Shown: positions 1 through 8,499, counted from the stretch's first letter. The stretch is 39,195 bases of DNA from Chromobacterium amazonense (GCF_001855565.1 NZ_MKCR01000019.1:1-39195); one strand, 5' to 3'. Notes: generated by a model from the letters alone, not told the origin. Translations and numbers: made by a program.

Positions 1-380
1 AGCTCGCCCCTTCGGAAAGCCTGCCGGCCGCCGGCCAGGGCGCGCTGGGCATAGAAATCCGCGAGGATCGCGCAGACCTGCTGGCGCTCTTGGCGCCGCT
101 GAACCACGCCGAAAGCCGCGCCTGTACCGCCGCCGAACGCGCCCTGGCCAAGGAGCTGGGCGGCAGCTGCCAGGTGCCGCTGGGCGCCTTCGCCACGCTG
201 GCCGACGGCACGCTGACCCTGGGCGGCCTGGTGGCGCATCCGGATGGCTCGGTGGTGCTGACCGCCAGCGCCAGCGCGCCGGCCGACTATGCAGAGGCGC
301 TGGGCCGCGCGGTGGCGAAGAAGCTGATCGACGCCGGCGCCCGCCCGCTGATAGACGCGGTGCTGGCGGAACCTCGCTGA
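1..380 (+). CDS. hemC: Porphobilinogen deaminase (hydroxymethylbilane synthase), C-terminal part
   Basis: HemC polymerises four porphobilinogen units into hydroxymethylbilane in the cytoplasm, the step before HemD. Only about 125 C-terminal residues are present; the reading frame starts at base 3 and the gene begins outside the window. The family motif GQGALGIE lies near the left edge, followed by an R-x-C-T-x-x-E-R stretch and GGSCQVPLGAFA. The Cys of GGSC (codon 168-170) is the residue that carries the dipyrromethane cofactor in this family. The stop at 378-380 lies 7 bases before hemD, so the two are almost certainly co-transcribed. Nothing looks broken; the gene is simply cut by the window. 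Confidence 0.95.
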   Translation, partial: LAPSESLPAAGQGALGIEIREDRADLLALLAPLNHAESRACTAAERALAKELGGSCQVPLGAFATLADGTLTLGGLVAHPDGSVVLTASASAPADYAEALGRAVAKKLIDAGARPLIDAVLAEPR

Positions 381-387
381 GGCTTCA

Positions 388-1119
388 ATGAAGCGCATCC
401 TGGCCGCCCGCCCCTTGGCGCAATGCCCCGGCCTGCTGGCCGCGCTGCGCGCCGAAGGCTGGCAGGCCGAGCACTTGCCGCTGATGGCGATCGAAGCGCT
501 GCCGGAAGCGCTGGCCGCGCTGCCGGCGCAGGCGGCGCAGGCCGACGCGCTGTTCTGGGTCAGCCCCAGCGCCATCGATATCGGCTGGCCGGCGCTGGCC
601 GGCATGGACCTCGCCGCCAAGCGGCTGGCCTGCGTCGGCGCGAGCAGCGCCAAGCGTCTGGCCGCGCTGTCCGGCCAGCCTGTGCTGCATCCGACCGCAG
701 GCAGCGACAGCGAAGCGCTGCTGGCCATGCCGGAGCTGGCCGATGTCGCAGGCCAGAACTGGCTGATCGTGCGCGGGCAGGGCGGCCGCGCGCTGCTGGC
801 CGACGCGCTGGCGCAGCGGGGCGCCGCGACGGCCTTCGCCGAAATCTACCGCCGCGTCGACGGCGCGCCGGACTGGGCGGCTTTCGACGCCGCGCCGCCC
901 GATGCCGTCATCATCACTTCCAGCGAAATGGTAGAGCAATTGTTCCGACTGGCTGGTCCGAGCCGGACCGGGGCGCTACAATGCCTGCTGTACTGCGTGC
1001 CGCATCCGCGCATTGCCGAGCGCCTGGCCGCCTTCGGCGCGGCACGCGTCGTGACAACCCGGGCCGACGACGCCGCAATGGTCGCCGGCCTAAAAGAATG
1101 GTTCCGTCGTCACCCATGA
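388..1119 (+). CDS. hemD: Uroporphyrinogen-III synthase
   Basis: HemD cyclises hydroxymethylbilane, inverting ring D, to uroporphyrinogen III, the branch point to heme, siroheme and cobalamin. The 243-residue product has the usual family length and two-lobe pattern. It starts with a KRILAARP strand and has an IVRGQGGR-x-x-L-x-x-x-L segment, the E-x-YRR motif, and ITSSEMVEQL in the second lobe. HemD sequences are poorly conserved, so the position after hemC and before hemX is strong support. The ATG at 388 follows hemC by 7 bases. Its stop overlaps the hemX start in an ATGA arrangement (1116-1119), which suggests translational coupling. Confidence 0.93.
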   Translation: MKRILAARPLAQCPGLLAALRAEGWQAEHLPLMAIEALPEALAALPAQAAQADALFWVSPSAIDIGWPALAGMDLAAKRLACVGASSAKRLAALSGQPVLHPTAGSDSEALLAMPELADVAGQNWLIVRGQGGRALLADALAQRGAATAFAEIYRRVDGAPDWAAFDAAPPDAVIITSSEMVEQLFRLAGPSRTGALQCLLYCVPHPRIAERLAAFGAARVVTTRADDAAMVAGLKEWFRRHP

Positions 1120-2153
1120 GCGAATCCCAGATCCACGAAGCCATCCCGGCCCAGCCGCCCGCAGCCCGCAAGCGCCCCAATCTCGCCATCCTGGTGGCGA
1201 TCGTCGCGCTGGGCGTCTCCGGCTGGCAGTTCTACACCACTCAGCAGCAGCTGGACGCGATGCGCCAGGAGCTGGCGCGCCGGCTGGCCGAAGGCAGCGG
1301 CGCCGGCAAAGAGCAGCGCGCCATCGCCGAACAGGCGCTGCTGGCGGCCCGCGCCACCGATGGCAAGCTGGCGCTGGTGGAGGCCCGCGTCAACGAGGCG
1401 GCCGGCCAGTACGCCACGCTGAACGGCATGTACCAGGAGCTGACCAAGAACCGCACCGACTGGCTGCTGTCCGAACTCGAGCACACGCTGGCCATCGCCA
1501 GCCAGCAGCTGCAGCTCGCCGGCAACGTCAGCTCGGCGGTCTCGGCGCTGGAAATGGTCGACGCGCGGCTGTCCAAGTTCGACCGGCCGCAGCTGATCGG
1601 CGTGAAAAAAGCCGTGGCCTCGGACCTGGAAAAACTGAAAGCGCTGCCCTACCTCGACACCGTCGGCCTCACCGTCAAGCTGGACCGGCTGATGCTGAGC
1701 GTCGATTCGCTGCCGCTGGCCGTGGACGCCCATCGCCTGGGCGGCACGCAAGCGGGCAAGCCGGCGCAGCCGCCGGCAGGCGCCCCGTGGTGGGAGCGGC
1801 TCAGCGCCGAAATCAGCGGCAGCCTGGGCGAGCTGGTGCACATCCGCCGCATGGACAAGCCGGAGGCGCTGCTGCTGTCGCCGGAACAGGCCTTCTTCCT
1901 GCGCGAAAACCTCAAGATGCGGCTGCTGGACGCCCGGCTGGCGCTGCTGCAGCGCGACGGCAAGACCTACGCCGCCGACATCGCCGCCGCGCGCAGCTAC
2001 GTGCAGCGCTACTTCGACCGCGACGCCGCGGCCGCCACCCAATGGCTGGCCACGCTGTCCGAACTGGAAGGCGCGCCCTTGGACATCAGCTTGCCGGACA
2101 TGAGCGCCAGCCTGAAGGCGGTGCGCGATGCCCAAGGCAACAGCGGGGAGTAA
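1116..2153 (+). CDS. hemX: HemX family inner-membrane protein (uroporphyrinogen-III C-methyltransferase-like annotation)
   Basis: This is a 345-residue protein of the HemX family, found between hemD and hemY in many beta- and gammaproteobacteria. It has a short Pro/Ala-rich cytoplasmic N-terminus and one membrane segment at about residues 24-42. A long helical, coiled-coil-prone periplasmic part rich in Glu, Gln and Ala follows. Databases often call it a uroporphyrin-III C-methyltransferase, but I see no SAM-binding GxGxG motif, so that name is probably only inherited. A role in organising the heme pathway at the membrane is inference. The start is the ATG overlapping the hemD stop; hemY begins 3 bases after its stop. 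Confidence 0.88.
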   Translation: MSESQIHEAIPAQPPAARKRPNLAILVAIVALGVSGWQFYTTQQQLDAMRQELARRLAEGSGAGKEQRAIAEQALLAARATDGKLALVEARVNEAAGQYATLNGMYQELTKNRTDWLLSELEHTLAIASQQLQLAGNVSSAVSALEMVDARLSKFDRPQLIGVKKAVASDLEKLKALPYLDTVGLTVKLDRLMLSVDSLPLAVDAHRLGGTQAGKPAQPPAGAPWWERLSAEISGSLGELVHIRRMDKPEALLLSPEQAFFLRENLKMRLLDARLALLQRDGKTYAADIAAARSYVQRYFDRDAAAATQWLATLSELEGAPLDISLPDMSASLKAVRDAQGNSGE

Positions 2154-2156
2154 GCG

Positions 2157-3365
2157 GTGAGATTCGCATTGTGGATTACCGGCCTGTTCGCGTTGGCCGT
2201 GCTGGTGGGGCTGGCCTCCACCCTGAATACCGGCTACGCCATTCTGTTTCTGCCGCCGTACCGGATGGAAGTATCCTTCAACCTGATGATCGTGCTGGTG
2301 GTGGGGCTGATCGTCGCCACTCATCTGGTGCTGCGGCTGCTGGCGCTGGCCACCGACCTGCCGCGCCAGGTGCAGCGCTTCCAGCGCCAGAAAAAGCTGA
2401 AGGCCGCCCGCCACGCTTTGCGCGAAGCCGGCATCGCCTTCTTCGAGGGCCGCTTCCAGAAGGCCGAACGCGAAGCCGCCAAGTCGCTGGATGACGAATA
2501 CGCCCCGGAAAACCGGGCGCTGGCGCTGCTGATCGCCGCGCGCTCTGCCGGTTACGCCGGCGCCGCCGACAAACGCGACGGCTACCTCAACCAGCTCGAC
2601 CAATTGCCGGAGCGGCTGCAGCTGGCGCGCCACATGCTGGACGCCGAGCTGCGCCTGGAAGAGAAAGACGCCCTGGGCGCGCTGACCGCCATCGAGCGCG
2701 CGCGCGCGCTGTCGCCGAATCTGACCAACGCGCTGAAGCTGGAGCTGAAGGTGCGCCTGCTGCAAAAACAGCCGGAGGCCATCCTCACGCTGACCGAGAA
2801 ACTGCTGAAGGCCGACGCGCTGGAGCCGGAACAGGCGCGCCGCTATCGGCTGGCGGCCTACCAACAGCAGCTGGCTAGCCTGTTGTCCGAGCGCGAAGTC
2901 CGCGACTGGCTGCGCCGCATCCCCGAGGCCGAGCGCGGCAATCCGCAGCTGCAGCAACAGATCGTCGCCCATCTGATCCGCCTGCAACAGTACGACTACG
3001 CGGCGACGCTGCTGTCCGAGGCGCTGGCCGGCGACGACATGGAGCTGCCGGAACTGGCGCGCGAACTGGGCCAACTGGCCGTCCACCTGAGCGTGGACAA
3101 GCGTCTGGCGCTGCTGAAGGAAGCCGACACCTGGCTGAAGCAGCGTCCGCGCGACCATTGGCTGTTGCTGGCGCTGGGACGCCTGGCGCAGGCCCAGCAG
3201 CTGTGGGGCAAAGCGCAGAACTATCTGGAAGCCAGCGTCTCCATCCAGCCGACGCTGTGCGCGCACGCCGAGCTGGCCAAGCTGTTCGAAGCCACCGGCA
3301 AGGAAGAGCAATCGCAGATGCATTACCAGAAGAGCCTGGAGCTGGCGCTGAGCCAGGGCTGCTGA
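2157..3365 (+). CDS. hemY: HemY family membrane protein with TPR repeats
   Basis: This is a 402-residue HemY-type protein, unrelated to the Bacillus HemY protoporphyrinogen oxidase. Two N-terminal membrane segments (about residues 4-24 and 40-62) enclose an N-T-G-Y-A-I-L-F-L-P-P-Y-R-M-E loop typical of the family. An alpha-helical TPR-like region rich in Ala, Leu and Arg runs to the C-terminus. The start is GTG, 3 bases after the hemX stop, with a GGGGAG ribosome-binding site about 9 bases upstream inside the end of hemX. It is the last gene of the hemCDXY operon and is followed by a terminator. The biochemical role is not settled; its constant linkage to hemD/hemX points to heme synthesis at the membrane. 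Confidence 0.9.
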   Translation: MRFALWITGLFALAVLVGLASTLNTGYAILFLPPYRMEVSFNLMIVLVVGLIVATHLVLRLLALATDLPRQVQRFQRQKKLKAARHALREAGIAFFEGRFQKAEREAAKSLDDEYAPENRALALLIAARSAGYAGAADKRDGYLNQLDQLPERLQLARHMLDAELRLEEKDALGALTAIERARALSPNLTNALKLELKVRLLQKQPEAILTLTEKLLKADALEPEQARRYRLAAYQQQLASLLSEREVRDWLRRIPEAERGNPQLQQQIVAHLIRLQQYDYAATLLSEALAGDDMELPELARELGQLAVHLSVDKRLALLKEADTWLKQRPRDHWLLLALGRLAQAQQLWGKAQNYLEASVSIQPTLCAHAELAKLFEATGKEEQSQMHYQKSLELALSQGC

Positions 3366-3385
3366 TCGCCCATCGCCCCTCCCCG

Positions 3386-3417
3386 CGCCGCCCGCCGTTA
3401 CCGGCCGGCGGCGTTTT
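3386..3417 (+). terminator. Rho-independent terminator after hemY
   Basis: A 7-bp stem CGCCGCC (3386-3392) pairs with GGCGGCG (3407-3413) and is followed by TTTT. It lies 20 bases after the hemY stop, as expected for the end of the hemCDXY transcript. Confidence 0.75.
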
Positions 3418-3433
3418 CATTTGCGCGGCGGAC

Positions 3434-3463
3434 AAAAAAAAATCGGGCTCCGCAGGGAGCCCG
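3434..3463 (-). terminator. Strong minus-strand terminator with no annotated minus-strand gene
   Basis: A perfect 8-bp stem CGGGCTCC (3444-3451) / GGAGCCCG (3456-3463) closes a 4-base loop. Nine A residues at 3434-3442 read as a T run on the minus strand, so the hairpin terminates minus-strand transcription. The flanking genes hemY and lysR are both on the plus strand. It either ends an unannotated minus-strand RNA arising in 3465-3716 or is the relic of a lost gene. Confidence 0.7.
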
Positions 3464-3511
3464 TGCATGCCAACGTGGACTGGCAGACCAATCATACGAG
3501 AGCGCAGGGCG

Positions 3512-3532
3512 CATCATTGTCCGACAATGATG
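3512..3532. repeat. Perfect 10-bp dyad in the hemY-lysR spacer
   Basis: CATCATTGTC (3512-3521) and GACAATGATG (3523-3532) form a perfect inverted repeat around one central base. A second perfect 8-bp hairpin GTCGCCGC / GCGGCGAC lies at 3614-3634. These could be a regulator-binding site for lysR or structures in a minus-strand RNA ending at 3434. The sequence alone does not decide between the two. Confidence 0.5.
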
Positions 3533-3716
3533 ATGCCTGGCAGGCAAAGCTGTGCCAGAATCAAGCAATATGCATGGCTGCTCGTCCAGCTATGCATTCA
3601 GGTTGCCGTGCCAGTCGCCGCGACCTGCGGCGACAACTGCGCAGAATACGCGGTGCCGCCGTTTCGCACAAAGCAGTTAATCTCATGAAAACTATGAAGA
3701 AAAGGCATGTAACAGC

Positions 3717-4637
3717 ATGAAGCTGCCTCCGCTGAATGCCCTGCGCGTATTCGTCGTCGCCGCCGAACATTTGTCGTTCACCCGCGCGGCCGCCGCGCTG
3801 AGCCTGACCCAGGGCGCGATCAGCCGCCATGTCCAGACGCTGGAAGAATACTACGGCGCCACATTGTTCACCCGCCAGGCCCGCGGCCTGGCGCTGACCG
3901 CCGAGGGCGAAGCGCTGCTGAAGCCGGCGCGCGAAGCTTTCCAACTGCTCAACGAAGCCAGCGAGGCGCTGCGCCTGCGCCAGAGCGACCTGCGGGTGCG
4001 GATGCCGCCGACGCCGGCCATGCGCTGGGTGCTGCCCAATCTGGCCGATTTCCAGGCCCGGCATCCGGAGTACACCCTGCACCTGCTGACGCAGCTGATC
4101 CACAACAAGCCGTTCAATCGCGCCGAATACGATCTGGCCGTGGTCGGCCTGTCCAGCCCGGAAGCCGCGCCGGATCTCCGGTTGGAATGCATCTGCCGCG
4201 AGAAGCTGATCCCGGTATGCGCGCCTGGCCTCTTGGCCGGCAAGCACCCGCTGCACACCCCGGACGATCTGAAACACCACACCCTGCTGCATCCGTGGCG
4301 CGACCAGAACACCTGGAAACGCTGGCTGAAGCTGGCCGGCGTGAACGGCGTCAATCCGGAGAGCGGCGTCACTTTCGACGCGCTGGAATACGCGCTGCAC
4401 GCCGCCGTGGCCGGCATGGGCGTGACGCTGGCCCAGGCTTCGATGGTGACGCAGGATCTGGACAGCGGCAGGCTGGTGATTCCGTTCGATACCGTGCTGG
4501 AAACCGAGTGGGCCTACTATCTGGTCTATCCGCACGAACTGGCCGAGCTGCCCAAGGTGCGCGCCTTCCGCGACTGGCTGGTCGGCACCGTCGCCCTCAG
4601 CGAGGAGGCCAGCTGGCTGACGCGCCAGGGCTACTGA
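3717..4637 (+). CDS. LysR-family transcriptional regulator, GcvA-like
   Basis: This is a 306-residue LysR regulator of standard length. The N-terminal winged helix-turn-helix (residues 1-62) reads LNALRVFVVAAEHLSFTRAAAALSLTQGAISRHVQTLE, the pattern of the GcvA/AmpR branch. It is followed by LFTRQARGLALTAEGEALL. The remainder is a periplasmic-binding-protein-like effector domain with the family's A-x-x-G-M-G-V-T-L-A segment near residue 235. GcvA-type regulators usually control a divergently transcribed gene, but none is present here: hemY upstream and the exporter downstream are both on the same strand. The target and ligand are therefore unknown. The ATG start has only a weak AAGG about 12 bases upstream. 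Confidence 0.88.
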   Translation: MKLPPLNALRVFVVAAEHLSFTRAAAALSLTQGAISRHVQTLEEYYGATLFTRQARGLALTAEGEALLKPAREAFQLLNEASEALRLRQSDLRVRMPPTPAMRWVLPNLADFQARHPEYTLHLLTQLIHNKPFNRAEYDLAVVGLSSPEAAPDLRLECICREKLIPVCAPGLLAGKHPLHTPDDLKHHTLLHPWRDQNTWKRWLKLAGVNGVNPESGVTFDALEYALHAAVAGMGVTLAQASMVTQDLDSGRLVIPFDTVLETEWAYYLVYPHELAELPKVRAFRDWLVGTVALSEEASWLTRQGY

Positions 4638-4695
4638 AGCCGCCGCAATATCTGTTAACCACCTGGGTTTGGACAGCCCCGCCGGCTGTCGCCAA

Positions 4696-4717
4696 AATAG
4701 TTGATATAGCAACTATT
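4696..4717. promoter_or_regulatory. Palindromic operator of MarR type upstream of the exporter
   Basis: A perfect inverted repeat AATAGTTG-N6-CAACTATT ends 9 bases before the exporter ATG. Its size and AT-rich character fit MarR-family operators. The MarR gene at the 3' end of the same transcript is the obvious candidate ligand. A possible -35 TTGGAC at 4669-4674 would place the -10 region at the edge of the palindrome, so a bound regulator would block transcription. Binding is inferred. Confidence 0.65.
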
Positions 4718-4726
4718 GCCGTATCA

Positions 4727-6328
4727 ATGATGAATTCTCCCGATTTTTCCCACACGCTCCCCGCCGCGCTGGATTTCCGCCAACGCCTGCAGGCCATGCT
4801 GGGCCTGTGCTGCGTGCTGATCATGGTGGCGCTGGACCAGACCGTGGTCGGCACCGCCATGCCGACGGTGGTGGCCGATCTGCGCGGCTTTTCGCTGTAC
4901 GCCTGGGTCGGCACGTCCTACCTGCTGACCTCCGTCATCACGGTGCCGATTTTCGGCAAGCTGGGCGACGACCACGGCCGCAAGCCGTTTGTGCTGACCG
5001 CCATCGTGCTGTTCACCGGCGCCTCCATGCTGTGCGGCCTGGCGCAGAACATGCCGCAACTGGTGATGGCGCGCGCGCTGCAGGGCGTGGGCGGCGGCAT
5101 GCTGGTGGCCACCACTTTCGCTTGCGTGCCGGACCTGTTTCCGCATACCGCCGAGCGGCTGCGCTGGCAGGTGATGCTGTCCGCCGCCTTCGGCCTGGCC
5201 AACGCCATCGGCCCCTCGCTGGGCGGCTTTCTGACCGAATACTTCGGCTGGCGCTGGGTATTCTTCGTCAACCTGCCGGTCGGCGTGGTCAGCCTGTGGT
5301 TCGTCTGGCGCTTCCTGCCGGTGATCCGCCACGACGAGCGGCCGCCGTCGCGGCTGGACTGGCAAGGGGCGGCGCTGATCGCGCTGTTCCTCGGCTCGCT
5401 GCAGCTGGCGGTGGAGTGGCTGCCGCAGCACAAGCCGCCGCTGCTGCTGGGCGGACTGGCCGTGCTCAGCCTGAGCGCGCTGCTGACCCTGGTCTGGTGG
5501 GAAAAGCGCAGCCCCAACCCGCTGCTGCCGCCCAGCATGCTGTTGCACCGCGGGCTGGCGCCGCTGTTCGGCCTGTCGCTGCTGATGGGCTTCGGCATGT
5601 TCGCCGTGATGTACTACGCGCCGCTGATGTTCCAGGCCGGTTTCAGCCTGTCGCCGAACCAGGCCGGCCTGCTGGTGACGCCGCTGGTGGTGTTCATCAC
5701 CATAGGCAGCATGCTGAACGGCCGCATCGTGCAGCGTTTGCGCCATCCGACACGGCTGCTGGCCCTGGGCCTGCTGATGTTCGCGTTGACCGCCGCGCTG
5801 CTGAGCCGGGTCGGCCCCGCCACCGCGCATGGTCTGATCATTGCCAACATGATGATGGGCGGCCTGGGCCTGGGCCTGCTGATGCCCAACCTGACCATTT
5901 TCGTGCAGCAGCTGGCGCCGCGGCAGCAGCTGGGGGTTGCCACCGCCATGCTGCAATCGACGCGCATGATAGGCGGCATGCTGGGCACCGCCTTGATGGG
6001 CGTGGTGGTCAGCCATCAGTTCCAGCAACGGGTCGGCGCGATGCTGGCGGACCGCCAGCAAGCCCAATGGCTGCACTGGCTGGCCGATCCGCAAACCCTG
6101 CTCAACCCTGACATCCTGGCGCAGTTCCGCCAAGCGGCCGCCGCGGCGCAGCCGGACGCGCAGCCGGACGCGCTGCTGGCCGCTGCCCGGCTGCTGCTGG
6201 TGGACGCCATCCATTTCAGCCAATGGCTGGTGGCGGTGATTCTGTTGCTGGGCCTGTGGCTGGCGCGCAAGGTGCCGCCGGTCGAGCTGAGCGGCTCCGC
6301 GCCGTCCCCGGCATCCGTCCATGACTGA
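4727..6328 (+). CDS. MFS drug exporter, DHA2 (EmrB/QacA) family
   Basis: This is a 533-residue inner-membrane proton antiporter with about 14 predicted membrane segments, as expected for the DHA2 group. The early loop carries GKLGDDHGRKP, a match to MFS motif A, and the first helix region contains LDQTVVGTAMPTV, a hallmark of EmrB-like pumps (D-x-T-x-V-x-x-A-x-P). A further GPSLGGFLTEYFGWRWVFFVNLP stretch is the drug-proton antiporter signature (motif C). The start is the first of two adjacent ATGs (4727 or 4730); no clear ribosome-binding site is visible. It overlaps the downstream marR gene by 8 bases, forming an exporter-regulator operon that probably responds to the exported compound. The substrate cannot be told from sequence. 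Confidence 0.9.
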   Translation: MMNSPDFSHTLPAALDFRQRLQAMLGLCCVLIMVALDQTVVGTAMPTVVADLRGFSLYAWVGTSYLLTSVITVPIFGKLGDDHGRKPFVLTAIVLFTGASMLCGLAQNMPQLVMARALQGVGGGMLVATTFACVPDLFPHTAERLRWQVMLSAAFGLANAIGPSLGGFLTEYFGWRWVFFVNLPVGVVSLWFVWRFLPVIRHDERPPSRLDWQGAALIALFLGSLQLAVEWLPQHKPPLLLGGLAVLSLSALLTLVWWEKRSPNPLLPPSMLLHRGLAPLFGLSLLMGFGMFAVMYYAPLMFQAGFSLSPNQAGLLVTPLVVFITIGSMLNGRIVQRLRHPTRLLALGLLMFALTAALLSRVGPATAHGLIIANMMMGGLGLGLLMPNLTIFVQQLAPRQQLGVATAMLQSTRMIGGMLGTALMGVVVSHQFQQRVGAMLADRQQAQWLHWLADPQTLLNPDILAQFRQAAAAAQPDAQPDALLAAARLLLVDAIHFSQWLVAVILLLGLWLARKVPPVELSGSAPSPASVHD

Positions 6329-6749
6329 CGCTCAGCCGAACCTGCTGCAACAACTGAGCCGCAGCAGCCGCGCCATGTACGGCGCCTTCGAGAGCCTGGT
6401 GGGCGAGGCGCTGCCGCGCTGGCGCATCCTGAAGGCGCTGGAGGAGCTGCGCACCGCCAGCCAAAAGCAGCTGGCCGGCCACTTGCAGATGGACCCGGGC
6501 GCGCTGACCCGGCAATTGAAACTGCTGGAGGCGGAAGGCCTGGTGCGGCGCGACACCGACCCGGCCGACAATCGGCAGACCCTGGTCTCGCTGGACCAAG
6601 GCGGCCTGGCCTTGCTGACGGCGGCGGCGCCGCACCGCCAGGAGTTCTTCCGCCAGGCGCTGGCGGACATCGATCCGGCCCAGCTGGATATCGCCTTGCA
6701 GGTGCTGCGGCAGCTGGAGGAACGCTTCCGCCGCATGAGCGGGCGCTAG
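6321..6749 (+). CDS. MarR-family transcriptional regulator
   Basis: This is a 142-residue MarR protein. The winged helix-turn-helix spans about residues 45-100: SQKQLAGHLQMDPGALTRQLKLLEAEGLVRR followed by the wing DTDPADNRQTLVSL, with the conserved D-x-x-D-x-R signature. Helices at both ends form the dimer interface. Its start lies inside the 3' end of the exporter gene (8-base overlap), so both come from one message and are probably translationally coupled. It is likely the autogenous repressor acting on the palindrome at 4696-4717 and released by a phenolic or drug ligand of the pump. The ligand is unknown. Confidence 0.9.
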   Translation: MTDAQPNLLQQLSRSSRAMYGAFESLVGEALPRWRILKALEELRTASQKQLAGHLQMDPGALTRQLKLLEAEGLVRRDTDPADNRQTLVSLDQGGLALLTAAAPHRQEFFRQALADIDPAQLDIALQVLRQLEERFRRMSGR

Positions 6750-6782
6750 GGACGCGATCCTCGCAGCAAACGCCAGCCACGC

Positions 6783-8327
6783 CTAGGCGTCATCGGCGGC
6801 CCGTTGATCCTGCCCGGCCACGATGATGCGATTGCGACCCAGCTGCTTGGCGCGGTACAGCTCGCGATCCGCCGCCTCGATCAACTGCCGGCTGTCCGCC
6901 ACATCGCGCGGCAGCACGCAGGCGCCGCCTATGCTGATGGTGACATACGGCGCCACCGTCGATTCGGCATGCGGCAGCTGCAGTTCGCGCACCGCCTCCA
7001 GCACCGCCTCGCCGACGTAGATGACGCCATCCTCGGCGGTGTCCGGCAGCAGGCAGATGATCTCCTCGCCGCCATAGCGCGCCACCAGGTCCTGCGGCCG
7101 CCGCACGCTGCTGCGGATCGCCTGCGCCACCTCGCGCAGGCAGTAGTCGCCGCTGACATGGCCGTAATGGTCGTTGTACAGCTTGAAGAAATCGATATCG
7201 ATCATCAGCATGCCCAGGGACGCGCCCAGCCGCCGCGCTCGCCGCCATTCGCCGTCCAGGCTTTCCTCGAAGCAGCGGCGGTTGGCGATGCCGGTGACCG
7301 GGTCCACTCGCGACAAGGCCAGCACTTCGGCATGCGATTGCTCCAGCGCCAGCGTGCGGATGCGCACCTGCTGCTCCAGCCGCTCCTGCTGCTGGCTCAA
7401 CTCAGCCTTGATCTTGCGCTGCTCCGACATCAGCGCGCTGACCCCCAGCGACACCAGCGTCAGAATGCCGATATAGGTTTGCAGAATCACCAGCGTGCTA
7501 TAGGCGGAATAACCCAGATACGGTCCGCCGCCATGGCGGGTGCCCCACAACGCCAGCCACATGATCAGCAGCAAGGCCATCAGCACTTCGCGGGTGGTGA
7601 AGCGAAACGCCGCCCAGGCCACCAAGGGCAGCACCAGCATGTCCAGCGGATAGGTGGTGTCCACCGTAGGGTGCCACCAGACGAACAAACCGGCGGTCAG
7701 CAAGGTCACCATGCCGAAATAGGCCAGCATTTCGTACCACACATCGCGGCTTTGCCGCGACCGCCCCTGGTGATAGACGTTCAGGCACAGGCTGCCGAAC
7801 AGCAAGGTGCCGCATCCGTTGCACAGCCACCACAGGCACAGCCGCGACACCAGCTCCTTCTGCGGCAGCAGATGGGAAAAATAAAGGGAGGCGGTGCCGA
7901 TCAGGCTGCCCAGCAGCGTCATCACCACGATGATCACATTGAAGGCGATGCATTGGCCGAAGCTGTCCAGGGGATTGCGCCGGCCGAAATAGCGCCGCAT
8001 CAGCCAGGCGCCCAGCAAGGTCTGCGCCAGCACGCCCATGGCCACGCCCAAGGCCGGCGGCAGCCAATGCATGCCGTCCAGCGTCGTCCGCCAGCGCCAA
8101 GCCTCGCTGGCCAGCGCGCCGATCAGCACGCCCGGCCACACCCGCCAGCCCAGCAGTATCATCGCAGCCAGCGCCAAGCCTGGCTGCGGCCAGACCACGC
8201 TGTCCATGCCCTGCTCCAGCAGCAGCAATTGGTCTCCCAACCAGGAAGCCAGCCAATATCCCGCTGCGACCAAAGCCATGGCCAGCCAATCCGGCAAGGC
8301 CGGGGAGCTTGTAGCAATGCCGCGCAT
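6783..8327 (-). CDS. Membrane-bound diguanylate cyclase, MASE1-GGDEF
   Basis: This 514-residue protein makes cyclic di-GMP from two GTP. The N-terminal half has about eight membrane segments and fits a MASE1 sensory domain, including the W-P-x-P-G-L-A-L-A and GWRVWPGVLIGA motifs. A coiled-coil linker (SEQRKIKAELSQQQERLEQQ) leads to the C-terminal GGDEF domain. The active-site loop reads GGEEI at about residues 419-423, an accepted active variant. RPQD lies five residues upstream (410-413) and is a classic RxxD inhibitory site, so product feedback is expected. I chose the ATG at 8327 because AGGGAG stands 5 bases upstream; a TTG nine codons earlier has no such site. It converges with marR, and the sensed signal is unknown. 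Confidence 0.88.
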   Translation of the reverse strand: MRGIATSSPALPDWLAMALVAAGYWLASWLGDQLLLLEQGMDSVVWPQPGLALAAMILLGWRVWPGVLIGALASEAWRWRTTLDGMHWLPPALGVAMGVLAQTLLGAWLMRRYFGRRNPLDSFGQCIAFNVIIVVMTLLGSLIGTASLYFSHLLPQKELVSRLCLWWLCNGCGTLLFGSLCLNVYHQGRSRQSRDVWYEMLAYFGMVTLLTAGLFVWWHPTVDTTYPLDMLVLPLVAWAAFRFTTREVLMALLLIMWLALWGTRHGGGPYLGYSAYSTLVILQTYIGILTLVSLGVSALMSEQRKIKAELSQQQERLEQQVRIRTLALEQSHAEVLALSRVDPVTGIANRRCFEESLDGEWRRARRLGASLGMLMIDIDFFKLYNDHYGHVSGDYCLREVAQAIRSSVRRPQDLVARYGGEEIICLLPDTAEDGVIYVGEAVLEAVRELQLPHAESTVAPYVTISIGGACVLPRDVADSRQLIEAADRELYRAKQLGRNRIIVAGQDQRAADDA

Positions 8328-8469
8328 GAATCTCCCTTTACGAACAGACCGCAAGACGGCCCCGCAGATGACGGCAGATTGGTATGGTTTCCGCTATGCC
8401 TGGCGGCGCATCTAATGTCATCGTAGTTGGCGAATCCGCGCCTCGCAGCATGCGGCCAGGCGATGGACG

Positions 8470-8499
8470 AAAAAAAACCGAAGCGTCGCTTCGGTTTTT
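8470..8499 (-). terminator. Terminator after the oxygenase gene
   Basis: CCGAAGC (8478-8484) pairs with GCTTCGG (8488-8494). A run of eight A on the plus strand (8470-8477) gives the T tract for minus-strand transcription; there is also a T5 run on the plus side. It lies 21 bases beyond the oxygenase stop and separates it from the diguanylate cyclase downstream. Confidence 0.85.

Noticed and set aside
1110-3323. Long minus-strand open frame of 737 codons opposite hemX/hemY
   Set aside because: It mirrors two recognised genes and has Gln/Arg/Gly-rich, low-complexity sequence typical of antisense frames in GC-rich DNA.
3561-4712. Minus-strand frame of 383 codons ending near the orphan terminator
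   Set aside because: It is antisense to lysR with no domain; its existence does not explain the terminator as a protein gene.
4724-6322. Minus-strand open frame of 532 codons opposite the exporter
   Set aside because: Composition is His/Gln/Ala-rich without any domain; the plus strand holds a clear MFS transporter.
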